Shown here: piece by piece, positions 26,101 through 41,573 of the stretch
How positions within the stretch are numbered: position 1 is the first letter of the stretch
Layout of the letters: every line of letters starts with the position of its first letter
Source of the DNA: Eledone cirrhosa
Lineage: Eukaryota > Mollusca > Cephalopoda > Octopoda > Eledonidae
Assembly (NCBI GenBank): GCA_964016885.1
Contig: OZ024744.1
Coordinates: forward strand, 111,223,548-111,287,547
Direction: 5' to 3'
DNA: 64,000 nucleotides
Notes under the pieces: model-generated
What the model saw: the letters and a program-made list of their open reading frames with translations, nothing else
What the model was told of the DNA's origin: nothing
Databases searched by the model: none
Made by a program: the position numbers and the translations under genes

Positions 26101-28450
26101 CACTACTCCAACACTACTCCCAACACTACTACCAACACTACTACCAACACTACTCCAACACTACTACCAACACTACTACCCAACACTACTCCCAACACTA
26201 CTCCCAACACTACTACCAACACTACTACCAACACTACTCCCAACACTACTACCAACACTACTCCCAACACTACTACCAACACTACTACCAACACTACTAC
26301 CAACACTGACTACCAACACTACTAACACTACTACCAACACTACTCCAACACTACTCCAACACTACTCCCAACACTACTACCAACACTACTACCAACACTA
26401 CCACCAACACTACTCCCAACACTACTACCAACACTACTACCAACACTACTCCCAACACTACTACCAACTACTACCAACACTACCAACACTACTACCAACA
26501 CTACTACCAACACTACTCCAACACTACTACCCACACTACACCAACACTACTACCAACACTACTACCTCCTACCAACACTACTACCAACACTACTACCAAC
26601 ACTACTACCCAACACTACTACCAACACTACTACCACACTACTACCAACACTACTACCAACACTACCACCAACACTACCACCAACACTACCACCAATACAC
26701 TCCCAACACTACTACCAACACTACTACCAACACTACTCCCAACACTACTACCAACACTACTACCAACACTACTACAACACTACTACCAACACTACTACCA
26801 ACACTACTACCCAACACGTACTACCAACACTACTACCAACACTACTACCAACACTACTCCCAACACTACTACCAACACTACTACCAACACTACTACCAAC
26901 ACTACTACCAACACTACTCCCAGCACTACTCCCAACACTACTCCCAACACTACTACCAACACTACTACCAACACTACTACCAACACTACTCCCAACACTA
27001 CTACCAACACTACTCCCAACACTACTACCAAACACTACTACCAACACTTCTACCATCACTACTCCAACACTACTCCCAACACGACTCCCAACACTACTAC
27101 CAACACTACTACCAACACTACTACCAACACTACTACCAACACTACTACCAACACTACTCCCAACACTACTCCCAACACTACTACCAACACTACTCCCAAC
27201 ACTACTCCCAACATTACCACCAACACTACCACCAACACTACTACCAACACTACTACCAACACTACTACCAACACTACCACCAACACTACTCCCAACACTA
27301 CTAACCAACACTACCACCAACACTACTACCAACACTACTACCAACACTACTCCCAACACTACTGCCAACACTACTACCAACACTACTACCAACACTACTA
27401 CCAACACTACTCCACTACTACCAACACACACACACTACTACCAGCACTACTACCAACACTACTCCCAACACTACTCCCAACACTACTACCAACACTACTA
27501 CCAACACTACTACCAACACTACTCCCAACACTACTCCCAACACTAGCACCAACACTACTACCAACACTACAACCAACACTGCTACCAACACTACTATCAA
27601 CACTACTACCAACACTACTCCCAACACTACTACCAACACTACTACCAACACTACTACCAACACTACTACCAACACTACCACCAACACTGCTACCAACACT
27701 ACTACCAACACTGCTACCAACACTACTACCAACACTACTACCAACACTACTACCAACACTACTACCAACACTACTACACAACACTACTACCAACACTACT
27801 ACCAACACTACTACCAACACTACTACCAACACTACTACCAACACTACTCCCAACACTACTCCCAACACTACCACCAACACTACTACCAACACTACTACCC
27901 AACACTACTACCCAACACTACCACCAACACTACTACCAACACTACTACCAACACTACTCCCAACACTACCACCAACACTACCACCAACACTACCACCAAC
28001 ACTACTACCACACTACTACCAACACTACTCCCAACACTACCACCAACATTACTACCAACACTACTACCAACACTACTACCAACACTACTCCCAACACTAC
28101 TCCCAACACTACTCACCAACACTACTACCAACACTACTCCCAACACTACTACCAACACTACTACCAACACTACTACCAACACTACTACCAAACACTACTA
28201 CCAACACTACTCCCAACACTACTACCAACACTACTACCAACACTACTCCCAACACTACTACCAACACTACTACCAACACTACTCCCAACACTACTACCAA
28301 CACTACTACCAACACTACTCCCAACACTACTACCAACACTACTACCAACACTACCACCAAACACTACTCCCAACACTACTACCAACACTACTCCCAACAC
28401 TACTACCAACACTACTACCAACACAACCCACCAACAATACTCCCAACACT
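20161..28450 (+). repeat. 12-bp minisatellite, indel-rich domain
   Basis: Same 12-bp family, but with frequent one- or two-base insertions and deletions (CCACACTACT, CCCCAACACT, CTACCTACC) that break register every few dozen to few hundred bases. The worst part is about 23650-25300, where many units are truncated (for example CCAACCCACTACCAACACTA). The blocks either side have far fewer slips. Either poor consensus quality or a truly degenerate domain. Confidence 0.9.
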
Positions 28451-31300
28451 ACTACCAACCACTACTCCCAACACTACTACCAACACTACTACCAACACTA
28501 CCAACACTACTACCAACACTACTACCAACACTACTCCCAACACTACTACCAACACTACTACCAACACTACTACCAACACTACTACCAACACTACCACCAA
28601 CACTACCACCAATACTACTACCAACACTACTACCAACACTACTACCAACACTACTCCCAACACTACAACCAACAGTACTACCAACAATACTACCAACACT
28701 ACTCCCAACACTACTACCAACACTACTCCCAACACTACTACCAACACTACTACCAACACTACTACCAACACTACTACCAACACTACTCCCAGCACTAATC
28801 CCAACACTACTCCCAACACTACTACCAACACTACTACCAACACTACTACCAACACTACTCCCAACACTACTACCAACACTACTACCAACACTACTACCAA
28901 CACTTCTACCAACACTACTCCAACACTACTCCCAACACGACTCCCAACACTACTACCAACACTACTACCAACACTACTACCAACACTACTACCAACACTA
29001 CTACCAACACTACTCCCAACACTACTCCCAACACTACTACCAACACTACTACCAACACTACTACCAACACTACCACCAACACTACTACCAACACTACTAC
29101 CAACACTACTCCCAACACTACTACCAACACTACTACCAACACTACTACCAACACTACTACCAACACTACTCCCAACACTACCACCAACACTACTACCAAC
29201 ACTACTACCAACACTACTCCCAACACTACCACCAACACTACTACCAACACTACTACCAACACTACTCCCAACACTACTCCCAACACTACTACCAACACTA
29301 CTACCAACACTACTACCAACACTACTCCCAACACTACTACCAACACTATTCCCAACACTACTTCCAACACTACTCCCAACACTACTCCCAACACTACTCC
29401 CAACACTACTACCAACACTACTACCAACACTGCCACCAACACTACTACCAACACTACTCCCAACACTACCACCAACACTACCACCAACACTACCACCAAC
29501 ACTACTACCAACACTACTACCAACACTACTCCCAACACTACTCCCAACACTACTACCAACACTGCCACCAACACTACTACCAACACTACTCCCAACACTA
29601 CCACCAACACTACCACCAACACTACCACCAACACTACTACCAACACTACTACCAACACTACTCCCAACACTACTCCCAACACTACTACCTACACTACCAC
29701 CAACACTACTCCCAACACTACTACCAACACTACTACCAACACTACTATCAACACTGCTACCAACACTACTACCAACACTACTACCAACACTACTCCCAAC
29801 ACTACTCCCAACACTACTACCAACACTACTACCAACACTACTACCAACACTACTACCAACACTACTCCCAACACTACTACCAACACTACTCCCAACACTA
29901 CTCCCAACACTATTCCCAACACTACTACCAACACTACTACCAACACTACTACCAACACTACTCCCAACACTACTACCAACACTACTACCAACACTACTCC
30001 CAACACTACCACCAACACTACTACCAACACTACTACCAATACGACTCCCAACACTACTCCCAACACTATTCCCAACACTACTACCAACACTACTACCAAC
30101 ACTACCACCAACACTACTACCATCACTACTACCAACACTACTACCAACACTACTCCCAACACTACTCCCAACACTACTACCAACACTACTACCAAAACTA
30201 CCACCAACACTACTACCAACACTACTACCAACACTACTACCAACACTACTACCAACACTACTACCAACACTACTCCCAACACTACTACCAACACTACTAC
30301 CAACACTACTACCAACACTACTACCAACACTACTCCCAACACTACTACCAACACTACTACCAACTCTACTCCCAACACTACTACCAACACTACTACCAAC
30401 ACTACTCCCAACACTACTACCAACACTACTACCAACACTACTACCAACACTACTACCAACACTACTACCAAAACAACCACCAACACTACTCCCAACACTA
30501 CTCCCAACACTACTCCCAACACTACTACCAACACTACTCCCAACACTACTACCAACACTACTCCCAACACTACTACCAACACTACTCCCAACACTACTAC
30601 CAACACTACTCCCAACACTACTACCAACACTACTACCAACACTACCCCCAACACTACTACCAACACTACTACCAACACTACTCCCAACACTACTACCAAC
30701 ACTACTCCCAACACTACTCCCAACACTACCACCAACACTACTACCAACACTACTACCAATACTACTCCCAACACTACTCCCAACACTATTCCCAACACTA
30801 CTACCAACACTACTACCAACACTACCACCAACACTACTACCAACACTACTACCAAAACTACCACCAACACTACTACCAACACTACTACCAACACTACTAC
30901 CAACACTACTACCAACACTACTACCAACACTACTCCCAACACTACTCCCAACACTACTACCAACACTACTACCAACACTACTACCAACACTACTACCAAC
31001 AATACTACCAACACTACCACCAACACTACTACCGACACTTCTCCCAACACTACTCCCAACACTACTACCAACACTACTACCAACACTACTACCAACACTA
31101 CTACCAACACTACTACCAAAACTACCACCAACACTACTCCCAACACTACTCCCAACACTACTCCCAACACTACTACCAACACTACTCCCAACAATACTAC
31201 CAACAGTACTACCAACACTACTACCAACACTACTCCCAACACTACTACCAATACTACTCCCAACACTACTCCCAACACTACTCCCAACACTACTCCCAAC
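28451..31300 (+). repeat. 12-bp minisatellite, left of the gap
   Basis: Regular ACC/CCC units again. The landmark AACACTTCTACCAACACTAC followed by ACACGACTCCC occurs near 28902-28940. It also occurs near 27047, 35111, 42140 and 49580, marking a higher-order unit. The last ~864 bp before the gap are repeated right after it. Confidence 0.92.
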
Positions 31301-31500
31301 NNNNNNNNNNNNNNNNNNNNNNNNNNNNNNNNNNNNNNNNNNNNNNNNNNNNNNNNNNNNNNNNNNNNNNNNNNNNNNNNNNNNNNNNNNNNNNNNNNNN
31401 NNNNNNNNNNNNNNNNNNNNNNNNNNNNNNNNNNNNNNNNNNNNNNNNNNNNNNNNNNNNNNNNNNNNNNNNNNNNNNNNNNNNNNNNNNNNNNNNNNNN
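31301..31500. other. Assembly gap (200 N)
   Basis: Exactly 200 unknown bases, a placeholder size and not a measured length. Flanks on both sides are the 12-bp array. The right flank repeats the left flank. Confidence 0.99.
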
Positions 31501-34500
31501 ACTACTACCAACACTACTACCAACACTACTACCAAAACAACCACCAACACTACTCCCAACACTACTCCCAACACTACTCCCAACACTACTACCAACACTA
31601 CTCCCAACACTACTACCAACACTACTCCCAACACTACTACCAACACTACTCCCAACACTACTACCAACACTACTCCCAACACTACTACCAACACTACTAC
31701 CAACACTACCCCCAACACTACTACCAACACTACTACCAACACTACTCCCAACACTACTACCAACACTACTCCCAACACTACTCCCAACACTACCACCAAC
31801 ACTACTACCAACACTACTACCAATACTACTCCCAACACTACTCCCAACACTATTCCCAACACTACTACCAACACTACTACCAACACTACCACCAACACTA
31901 CTACCAACACTACTACCAAAACTACCACCAACACTACTACCAACACTACTACCAACACTACTACCAACACTACTACCAACACTACTACCAACACTACTCC
32001 CAACACTACTCCCAACACTACTACCAACACTACTACCAACACTACTACCAACACTACTACCAACAATACTACCAACACTACCACCAACACTACTACCGAC
32101 ACTTCTCCCAACACTACTCCCAACACTACTACCAACACTACTACCAACACTACTACCAACACTACTACCAACACTACTACCAAAACTACCACCAACACTA
32201 CTCCCAACACTACTCCCAACACTACTCCCAACACTACTACCAACACTACTCCCAACAATACTACCAACAGTACTACCAACACTACTACCAACACTACTCC
32301 CAACACTACTACCAATACTACTCCCAACACTACTCCCAACACTACTCCCAACACTACTCCCAACACTACTACCAACACTACTCCCAACACTACTACCAAC
32401 AGTACTACCAACACTACTACCAACACTACTCCCAACACTACTCCCAACACTACTACCAACACTACTCCCAACAATACTACCAACACTACTCCCAACACTA
32501 CTACCAACACTACTCCCAACACTACTCCCAACACTACTACCAACACTACTCCCAACACTACTACCAACACTACTCCCAACACTACTACCAACACTACTAC
32601 CAACACTACTCCCAACACTACTACCAACACTACTACCAACACTACTCCCAACACTACTACCAACACTACTCCCAACACTACTCCCAACACTACCACCAAC
32701 ACTACTACCAACACTACTACCAACACTACTACCAACACTACTCCCAACACTACTACCAACACTACTACCAACACTACTACCAACACTACCACCAACACTA
32801 CTACCAACACTACTCCCAACACTACTCCCAACACTACTACCAACACTACTCCCAACACTACTACCAACACTACTACCAACACTACTCCCAACACTACTAC
32901 CAACACTACTCCCAACACTACTCCCAACACTACCACCAACACTACTACCAACACTACTACCAACACTACTCCCAACACTACTACCAACACTACTACCAAC
33001 ACTACTACCAATACTACTCCCAACACTACTACCAACCACTACTACCAACACTACTCCCAACACTACTACCAACACTACTCCCAACACTACTCCCAACACT
33101 ACCACCAACACTACTACCAACACTACTACCAACACTACTCCCAACACTACTACCAACACTACTACCACACTACTACCAATACTACTCCCAACACTACTCC
33201 CAACACTATACCAACACTACTACCACCACTACTACCACACTACACCCAACACTACTACCAACACTACTACCAACACTACTACCAACACTACTCCAACACT
33301 ACTCCCAACACTACTACCACACTACTACCAAAACTACCACCAACACTACTACCAACACTACTACCAACACTACTACCAACACTACTCCCAACACTACTAC
33401 CAACACTACTCCCAACACTACCACCAACACTACTACTAACACTACTACCAACACTACTACCAACACTACTCCCAACACTACTCCCAACACTACTACCAAC
33501 ACTACTACCAAAACTACCACCAACACTACTACCAACACTACTACCCAACACTACTACCAACACTACTACCAACACTACTACCAACACTACTCCCAACACT
33601 ACCACCAACACTACTACTAACACTACTACCAACACTATTCCCAACACTACTACCAACACTACTACCAACACTACTCCCAACACTACTACCAACACTACTA
33701 CCAACACTACTCCCAACACTACTACCAACACTACTACCAACACTACTACCAACACTACTACCAACACTACCACCAACACTACTCCCAACACTACTACCAA
33801 CACTACTCCCAACACTACTCCCAACACTACCACCAACACTACTACCAACACTACTACCAACACTACTCCCAACACTACCACCAACACTACTACTAACACT
33901 ACTACCAACACTACTACCAACACTACCACCAACACTACTACCAACACTACTACCAATACTACTCCCAACACTACTCCCAACACTATTCCCAACACTACTA
34001 CCAACACTACTACCAACACTACCACCAACACTACTACCAACACTACTACCAACACTACTACCAACACTACTCCCAACACTACTCCCAACACTACTACCAA
34101 CACTACTACCAACACTACTACCAACACTACTACCAACACTACTCCCACCAACACTACTACCAACACTACTACCAACACTACTCCCAACACTACTACCAAC
34201 ACTACTCCCAACACTACTACCAACACTACTACCAACACTATTCCCAACACTACTACCAACACTACTACCAACACTACTCCCAACACTACTACCAACACTA
34301 CTACCAACACTACTACCAACACTACCCCCAACACTATTCCCAACACTACTACCAACACTACTACCAACACTACTACCAACACTACTACCAACACTACTCC
34401 CAACACTACTCCCAACACTACTACCAACACTACTACCAACACTACTCCGAACACTACTCCCAACACTACTCCCAACACTACTACCAACACTACTACCAAC

Positions 34501-34534
34501 ACTACTCCCAACACTACTACCAACACTACTACCA
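31501..34534 (+). repeat. 12-bp minisatellite, right of the gap
   Basis: Positions 31501-32364 match 30437-31300, including rare landmarks (ACCAAAACAACC at 31531, TACCGACACTTCTCCC near 32093, CAACAGTACTACC near 32266), all at an offset of 1064. Slips in register occur at 33036, 33168-33310 and 34145. Confidence 0.92.
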
Positions 34535-35510
34535 ACACGACCACCAACACTACTCCCAACACTACTACCAACACTACTCCCAACACTACTATCAACACTA
34601 CTACCAACACTACCACCAACAATACTCCCAACACTACTACCAACACTACTACCAACACTACTCCCAACACTACTACCAACACTACTACCAACACTACCAA
34701 CACTACTAGCAACACTACTACCAACACTACTCCCAACACTACTACGAACACTACTACAAACACTACTACCAACACTACTACCAACACTACCACCAACACT
34801 ACCACCAATACTACTACCAACACTACTACCAACACTACTACCAACACTACTCCCAACACTACAACCAACACTACTACCAACAATACTACCAACACTACTC
34901 CCAACACTACTACCAACACTACTCCCAACACTACTACCAACACTACTACCAACACTACTACCAACACTACTACCAACACTACTCCCAGCACTACTCCCAA
35001 CGCTACTCCCAACACTACTACCAACACTACTACCAACACTACTACCAACACTACTCCCAACACTACTACCAATACTACTCCCAACACTACTACCAACACT
35101 ACTACCAACACTTCTACCAACACTACTCCAACACTACTCCCAACACGACTCCCAACACTACTACCAACACTACTACCAACACTACTACCAACACTACTAC
35201 CAACACTACTCCCAGCACTACTCCCAACACTACTACCAACACTACTCCCAACACTACTACCAACACTACTCCCAACACTACTCCCAGCACTACTCCCAAC
35301 ACTACTACCAACACGACTCCCAACACTACTACCAACACTACTACCAACACTACTACCAACACTACTACCAACACTACTACCAACACTACTCCCAACACTA
35401 CTACCAACACTACTCCCAACACTACTCCCAACATTACCACCAACACTACCACCAACACTACTACCAACACTACTACCAACACTACTACCAACACTACCAC
35501 CAACACTACT

Positions 35511-37490
35511 CACAACACTACTACCAACACTACCACCAACACTACTACCAACACTACTACCAACACTACTCCCAACACTACTACCAACACTACTACCAAC
35601 ACTACTACCAACACTACTACCAACACTACTCCCAACACTACCACCAACACTACTACCAACACTACTACCAACACTACTCCCAACACTACTCCCAACACTA
35701 CTACCAACACTACTACCAACACTACTACCAACACTACTCCCAACAGTACTCCCAACACTACTCCCAACACTACCACCAACACTACTCCCAACACTACTAC
35801 CAACACTGCTACCAACACTACTACCAACACTACTACCAACACTACTCCCAACACTACTACCAACACTACTACCAACACTACTACCAACACTACTACCAAC
35901 GCTACAACCAACACTACTACCAACACTACTACCAACACTACTACCAACACTACTACCATCACTACAACCAACACTACTACCAACACTACTACCAACACGA
36001 CTACCAACACTACTACCAACACTACCACCAACACTACAACCAACACTACTACCAACACTACTCCCAACACTACTCCCAACACTACCACCAACACTACTAC
36101 CAACACTACTACCAACACTACTCCCAACACTATTACCAACACTACCACCAACACTACTACCAACACTACTCCCAACACTACCACCAACACTACCACCAAC
36201 ACTACCACCAACACTACTACCAACACTACTACCAACACTACTCCCAACACTACTCCCAACACTTCCACCAACACTACTACCAACACTACTACCAACACTA
36301 CTACCAACACTACTCCCAACACTACTCCCAACACTACTCCCAACACTACTACCAACACTACTCCCAACACTACTACCAACACTACTACCAACACTACTAC
36401 CAACACTACTACCAACACTACTACCAACACTACTACCAACACTACTCCCAACACTACTACCAACACTACTACCAACACTACTCCCAACACTACTACCAAC
36501 ACTACTACCAACACTACTCCCAACACTACTACCAACACTACTACCAACACTACTACCAACACTACTACCAGCACTACTCCCAACACTACTACCAACACTA
36601 CTACCAACACTACTACCAACACTACTACCAACACTACTCCCAACACTACTACCAACACTACTACCAACACTACTCCCAACACTACTACCAACACTACTAC
36701 CAACACTACTACCAACACTACTACCAACACTACCCCCAACACTACTCCCAACACTACTCCCAACACTACTACCAGCACTACTACCAACACTACTACCAAC
36801 ACTACTACCAACACTACTACCAACACTACTCCCAACACTACTCCCAACACTACTACCAACACTACTACCAACACTACTCCCAACACTACTCCCAACACTA
36901 CTCCCAACACTACTACCAACACTACTCCCAACACTACTACCAACACTACTACCAACACTACCACCAACACTACTCCCAACACTACTACCAACACTACTCC
37001 CAACACTACTACCAACACTACTACCAACACTACTACCAACACTACTACCAATACTACTCCCAACACTACTCCCAACACTATTCCCAACACTACTACCAAC
37101 ACTACTACCAACACTACCACCAACACTACTACCAACACTACTACCAACACTACTCCCAACACTACTACCAACACTATAACCAACACTACTACCAACACTA
37201 CTACCAACACTACCACCAACACTACCACCAATACTACTACCAACACTACTCCCAACACTACTCCCAGCACTACTCCCAACACTACTACCAACACGACTCC
37301 CAACACTACTACCAACACTACTACCAACACTACTACCAACACTACTACCAACACTACTACCAACACTACTCCCAACACTACTACCAACACTACTCCCAAC
37401 ACTACTCCCAACATTACCACCAACACTACCACCAACACTACTACCAACACTACTACCAACACTACTACCAACACTACCACCAACACTACT
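35511..37490 (+). repeat. 1,980-bp sub-repeat, copy 1
   Basis: Begins at the CACAACACTACTACC landmark. It equals 165 units of 12 bp, so register is preserved. The next copy begins at 37491 and follows it closely for about 1.75 kb, with a one-unit (12-bp) insertion near 38890-38930. The same block recurs at 42909-44888 and from 44889. Confidence 0.88.
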
Positions 37491-39240
37491 CACAACACTA
37501 CTACCAACACTACCACCAACACTACTACCAACACTACTACCAACACTACTCCCAACACTACTACCAACACTACTACCAACACTACTACCAACACTACTAC
37601 CAACACTACTCCCAACACTACCACCAACACTACTACCAACACTACTACCAACACTACTCCCAACACTACTCCCAACACTACTACCAACACTACTACCAAC
37701 ACTACTACCAACACTACTCCCAACAGTACTCCCAACACTACTCCCAACACTACCACCAACACTACTCCCAACACTACTACCAACACTGCTACCAACACTA
37801 CTACCAACACTACTACCAACACTACTCCCAACACTACTACCAACACTACTACCAACACTACTACCAACACTACTACCAACGCTACAACCAACACTACTAC
37901 CAACACTACTACCAACACTACTACCAACACTACTACCATCACTACAACCAACACTACTACCAACACTACTACCAACACGACTACCAACACTACTACCAAC
38001 ACTACCACCAACACTACAACCAACACTACTACCAACACTACTCCCAACACTACTCCCAACACTACCACCAACACTACTACCAACACTACTACCAACACTA
38101 CTCCCAACACTATTACCAACACTACCACCAACACTACTACCAACACTACTCCCAACACTACCACCAACACTACCACCAACACTACCACCAACACTACTAC
38201 CAACACTACTACCAACACTACTCCCAACACTACTCCCAACACTTCCACCAACACTACTACCAACACTACTACCAACACTACTACCAACACTACTCCCAAC
38301 ACTACTCCCAACACTACTCCCAACACTACTACCAACACTACTCCCAACACTACTACCAACACTACTACCAACACTACTACCAACACTACTACCAACACTA
38401 CTACCAACACTACTACCAACACTACTCCCAACACTACTACCAACACTACTACCAACACTACTCCCAACACTACTACCAACACTACTACCAACACTACTCC
38501 CAACACTACTACCAACACTACTACCAACACTACTACCAACACTACTACCAGCACTACTCCCAACACTACTACCAACACTACTACCAACACTACTACCAAC
38601 ACTACTACCAACACTACTCCCAACACTACTACCAACACTACTACCAACACTACTCCCAACACTACTACCAACACTACTACCAACACTACTACCAACACTA
38701 CTACCAACACTACCCCCAACACTACTCCCAACACTACTCCCAACACTACTACCAGCACTACTACCAACACTACTACCAACACTACTACCAACACTACTAC
38801 CAACACTACTCCCAACACTACTCCCAACACTACTACCAACACTACTACCAACACTACTCCCAACACTACTCCCAACACTACTCCCAACACTAATACCAAC
38901 ACTACTACCAACACTACTCCCAACACTACTACCAACACTACTACCAACACTACCACCAACACTACTCCCAACACTACTACCAACACTACTCCCAACACTA
39001 CTACCAACACTACTACCAACACTACTACCAACACTACTACCAATACTACTCCCAACACTACTCCCAACACTATTCCCAACACTACTACCAACACTACTAC
39101 CAACACTACCACCAACACTACTACCAACACTACTACCAACACTACTCCCAACACTACTACCAACACTATAACCAACACTACTACCAACACTACTACCAAC
39201 ACTACCACCAACACTACCACCAATACTACTACCAACACTA
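37491..39240 (+). repeat. 1,980-bp sub-repeat, copy 2 (3' shortened)
   Basis: Tracks 35511-37260 base for base over long stretches, then leaves it near 39240. The difference at 38891 (TAATACC) is shared with 46289 in the next macro-copy, so the 7.4-kb duplication came after the 1,980-bp duplication. Confidence 0.85.
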
Positions 39241-41573
39241 CTACCAACACTACTACCAACACTACTCCCAACACTACAACCAACACTACTACCAACAATA
39301 CTACCAACACTACTCCCAACACTACTACCAACACTACTCCCAACACTACTACCAACACTACTCCCAACACTACTACCAACACTACTACCAACACTACTCC
39401 CAACACTACTACCAACACTACTCCCAACACTACTACCAACACTACTACCAACACTACTCCCAACACTACTACCAACACTACTCCCAACACTACTCCCAAC
39501 ACTACCACCAACACTACTACCAACACTACTACCAATACTACTCCCAACACTACTCCCAACACTATTCCCAACACTACTACCAACACTACTACCAACACTA
39601 CCACCAACACTACTACCAACACTACTACCAAAACTACCACCAACACTACTACCAACACTACTACCAACACTACTACCAACACTACTACCAACACTACTAC
39701 CAACACTACTCCCAACACTACTCCCAACACTACTCCCAACACTACTACCAACACTACTACCAACATTACTACCAACACTACTACCAACACTACTACCAAC
39801 ACTACTACCAACATTACTACCAACACTACTACCAACACTACTACCAACACTACTACCAACATTACTACCAACACTACTACCAACACTACTACCAACATTA
39901 CTACCAACAATACTACCAACACTACCACCAACACTACTACCAACACTACTCCCAACACTACTCCCAACACTACTACCAACACTACTACCAACACTACTAC
40001 CAACACTACTACCAACACTACTACCAAAACTACCACCAACACTACTCCCAACACTACTCCCAACACTACTCCCAACACAATACCAACACTACTCCCAACA
40101 CTACTCCCAACACTACTACCAACACTACTCCCAACAATACTACCAACACTACTCCCAACACTACTACCAACACTACTCCCAACACTACTCCCAACACTAC
40201 TACCAACACTACTCCCAACACTACTACCAACACTACTCCCAACACTACTACCAACACTACTACCAACACTACTCCCAACACTACTACCAACACTACTACC
40301 AACACTACTCCCAACACTACTACCAACACTACTCCCAACACTACTCCCAACACTACCACCAACACTACTACCAACACTACTACCAACACTACTACCAACA
40401 CTACTCCCAACACTACTACCAACACTACTACCAAACACTACTCCCAACACTACTACCAACACTACTCCCAACACTACTCCCAACACTACCACCAACACTA
40501 CTACCAACACTACTACCAATACTACTCCCAACACTACTCCCAACACTATTCCCAACACTACTACCAACACTACTACCAACACTACCACCAACACTACTAC
40601 CAACACTACTACCAACACTACTACCAACACTACTCCCAACACTACTCCCAACACTACTACCAACACTACTACCAAAACTACCACCAACACTACTACCAAC
40701 ACTACTACCAACACTACTACCAACACTACTACCAACACTACTACCAACACTACTCCCAACACTACCACCAACACTACTACCAACACTACTACCAACACTA
40801 CTACCAACACTACTACCAACACTACTCCCAACACTACTACCAACACTACTACCAACACTACTCCCAACACTACTACCAACACTACTACCAACACTACTCC
40901 CCAACACTACTACCAACACTACTACCAACACTACTACCAACACTACTACCAGCACTACTCCCAACACTACTCCCAACACTACTACCAACACTACTACCAA
41001 CACTACTACCAACACTACTCCCAACACTACTACCAACACTACTACCAACACTATTCCCAACACTACTACCAACACTACTACCAACACTACTCCCAACACT
41101 ACTACCAACACTACTACCAACACTACTACCAACACTACCCCCAACACTACTCCCAACACTACTACCAACACTACTACCAACACTACTACCAACACTACTA
41201 CCAACACTACTCCCAACACTACTCCCAACACTACTACCAACACTACTACCAACACTACTCCCAACACTACTCCCAACACTCTCCCAACACTACTACCAAC
41301 ACTACTACCAACACTACTCCCAACACTACTACCAACACTACTACCAACACGACCACCAACACTACTCCCAACACAACTACCAACACTACTCCCAACACTA
41401 CTACCAACACTACTACCAACACGACCACCAACACTACTCCCAACACTACTCCCAACACTACTCCCAACACTCTCCCAACACTACTACCAACACTACTCCC
41501 AACACAACTACCAACTCCCAACACTACTACCAACACTACTACCAACACTACTCCCAACACTACTCCCAACACT

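Larger units (their letters stand above)
34535..41573 (+). repeat. ~7.0-kb higher-order repeat, copy A
   Basis: Landmarks in order: CACCAACAATACTCCC (34621), ACTACTAGCAAC (~34704), CTACGAACACTAC (~34743), AACACTTCTACC (~35111), ACTCACAACACT (35511 and 37491), four AACATTACT units (39761-39900), the ACACAATACCAACACT slip (~40075) and CACTCTCCC (~41279). The same order recurs in the next copy. Boundaries are approximate, since everything is built of the same 12-mer. Confidence 0.85.

Noticed and set aside
30437..32364. Genuine ~1.06-kb tandem duplication
   Set aside because: The match boundaries coincide exactly with both edges of a 200-N gap, which fits unmerged contig ends better.
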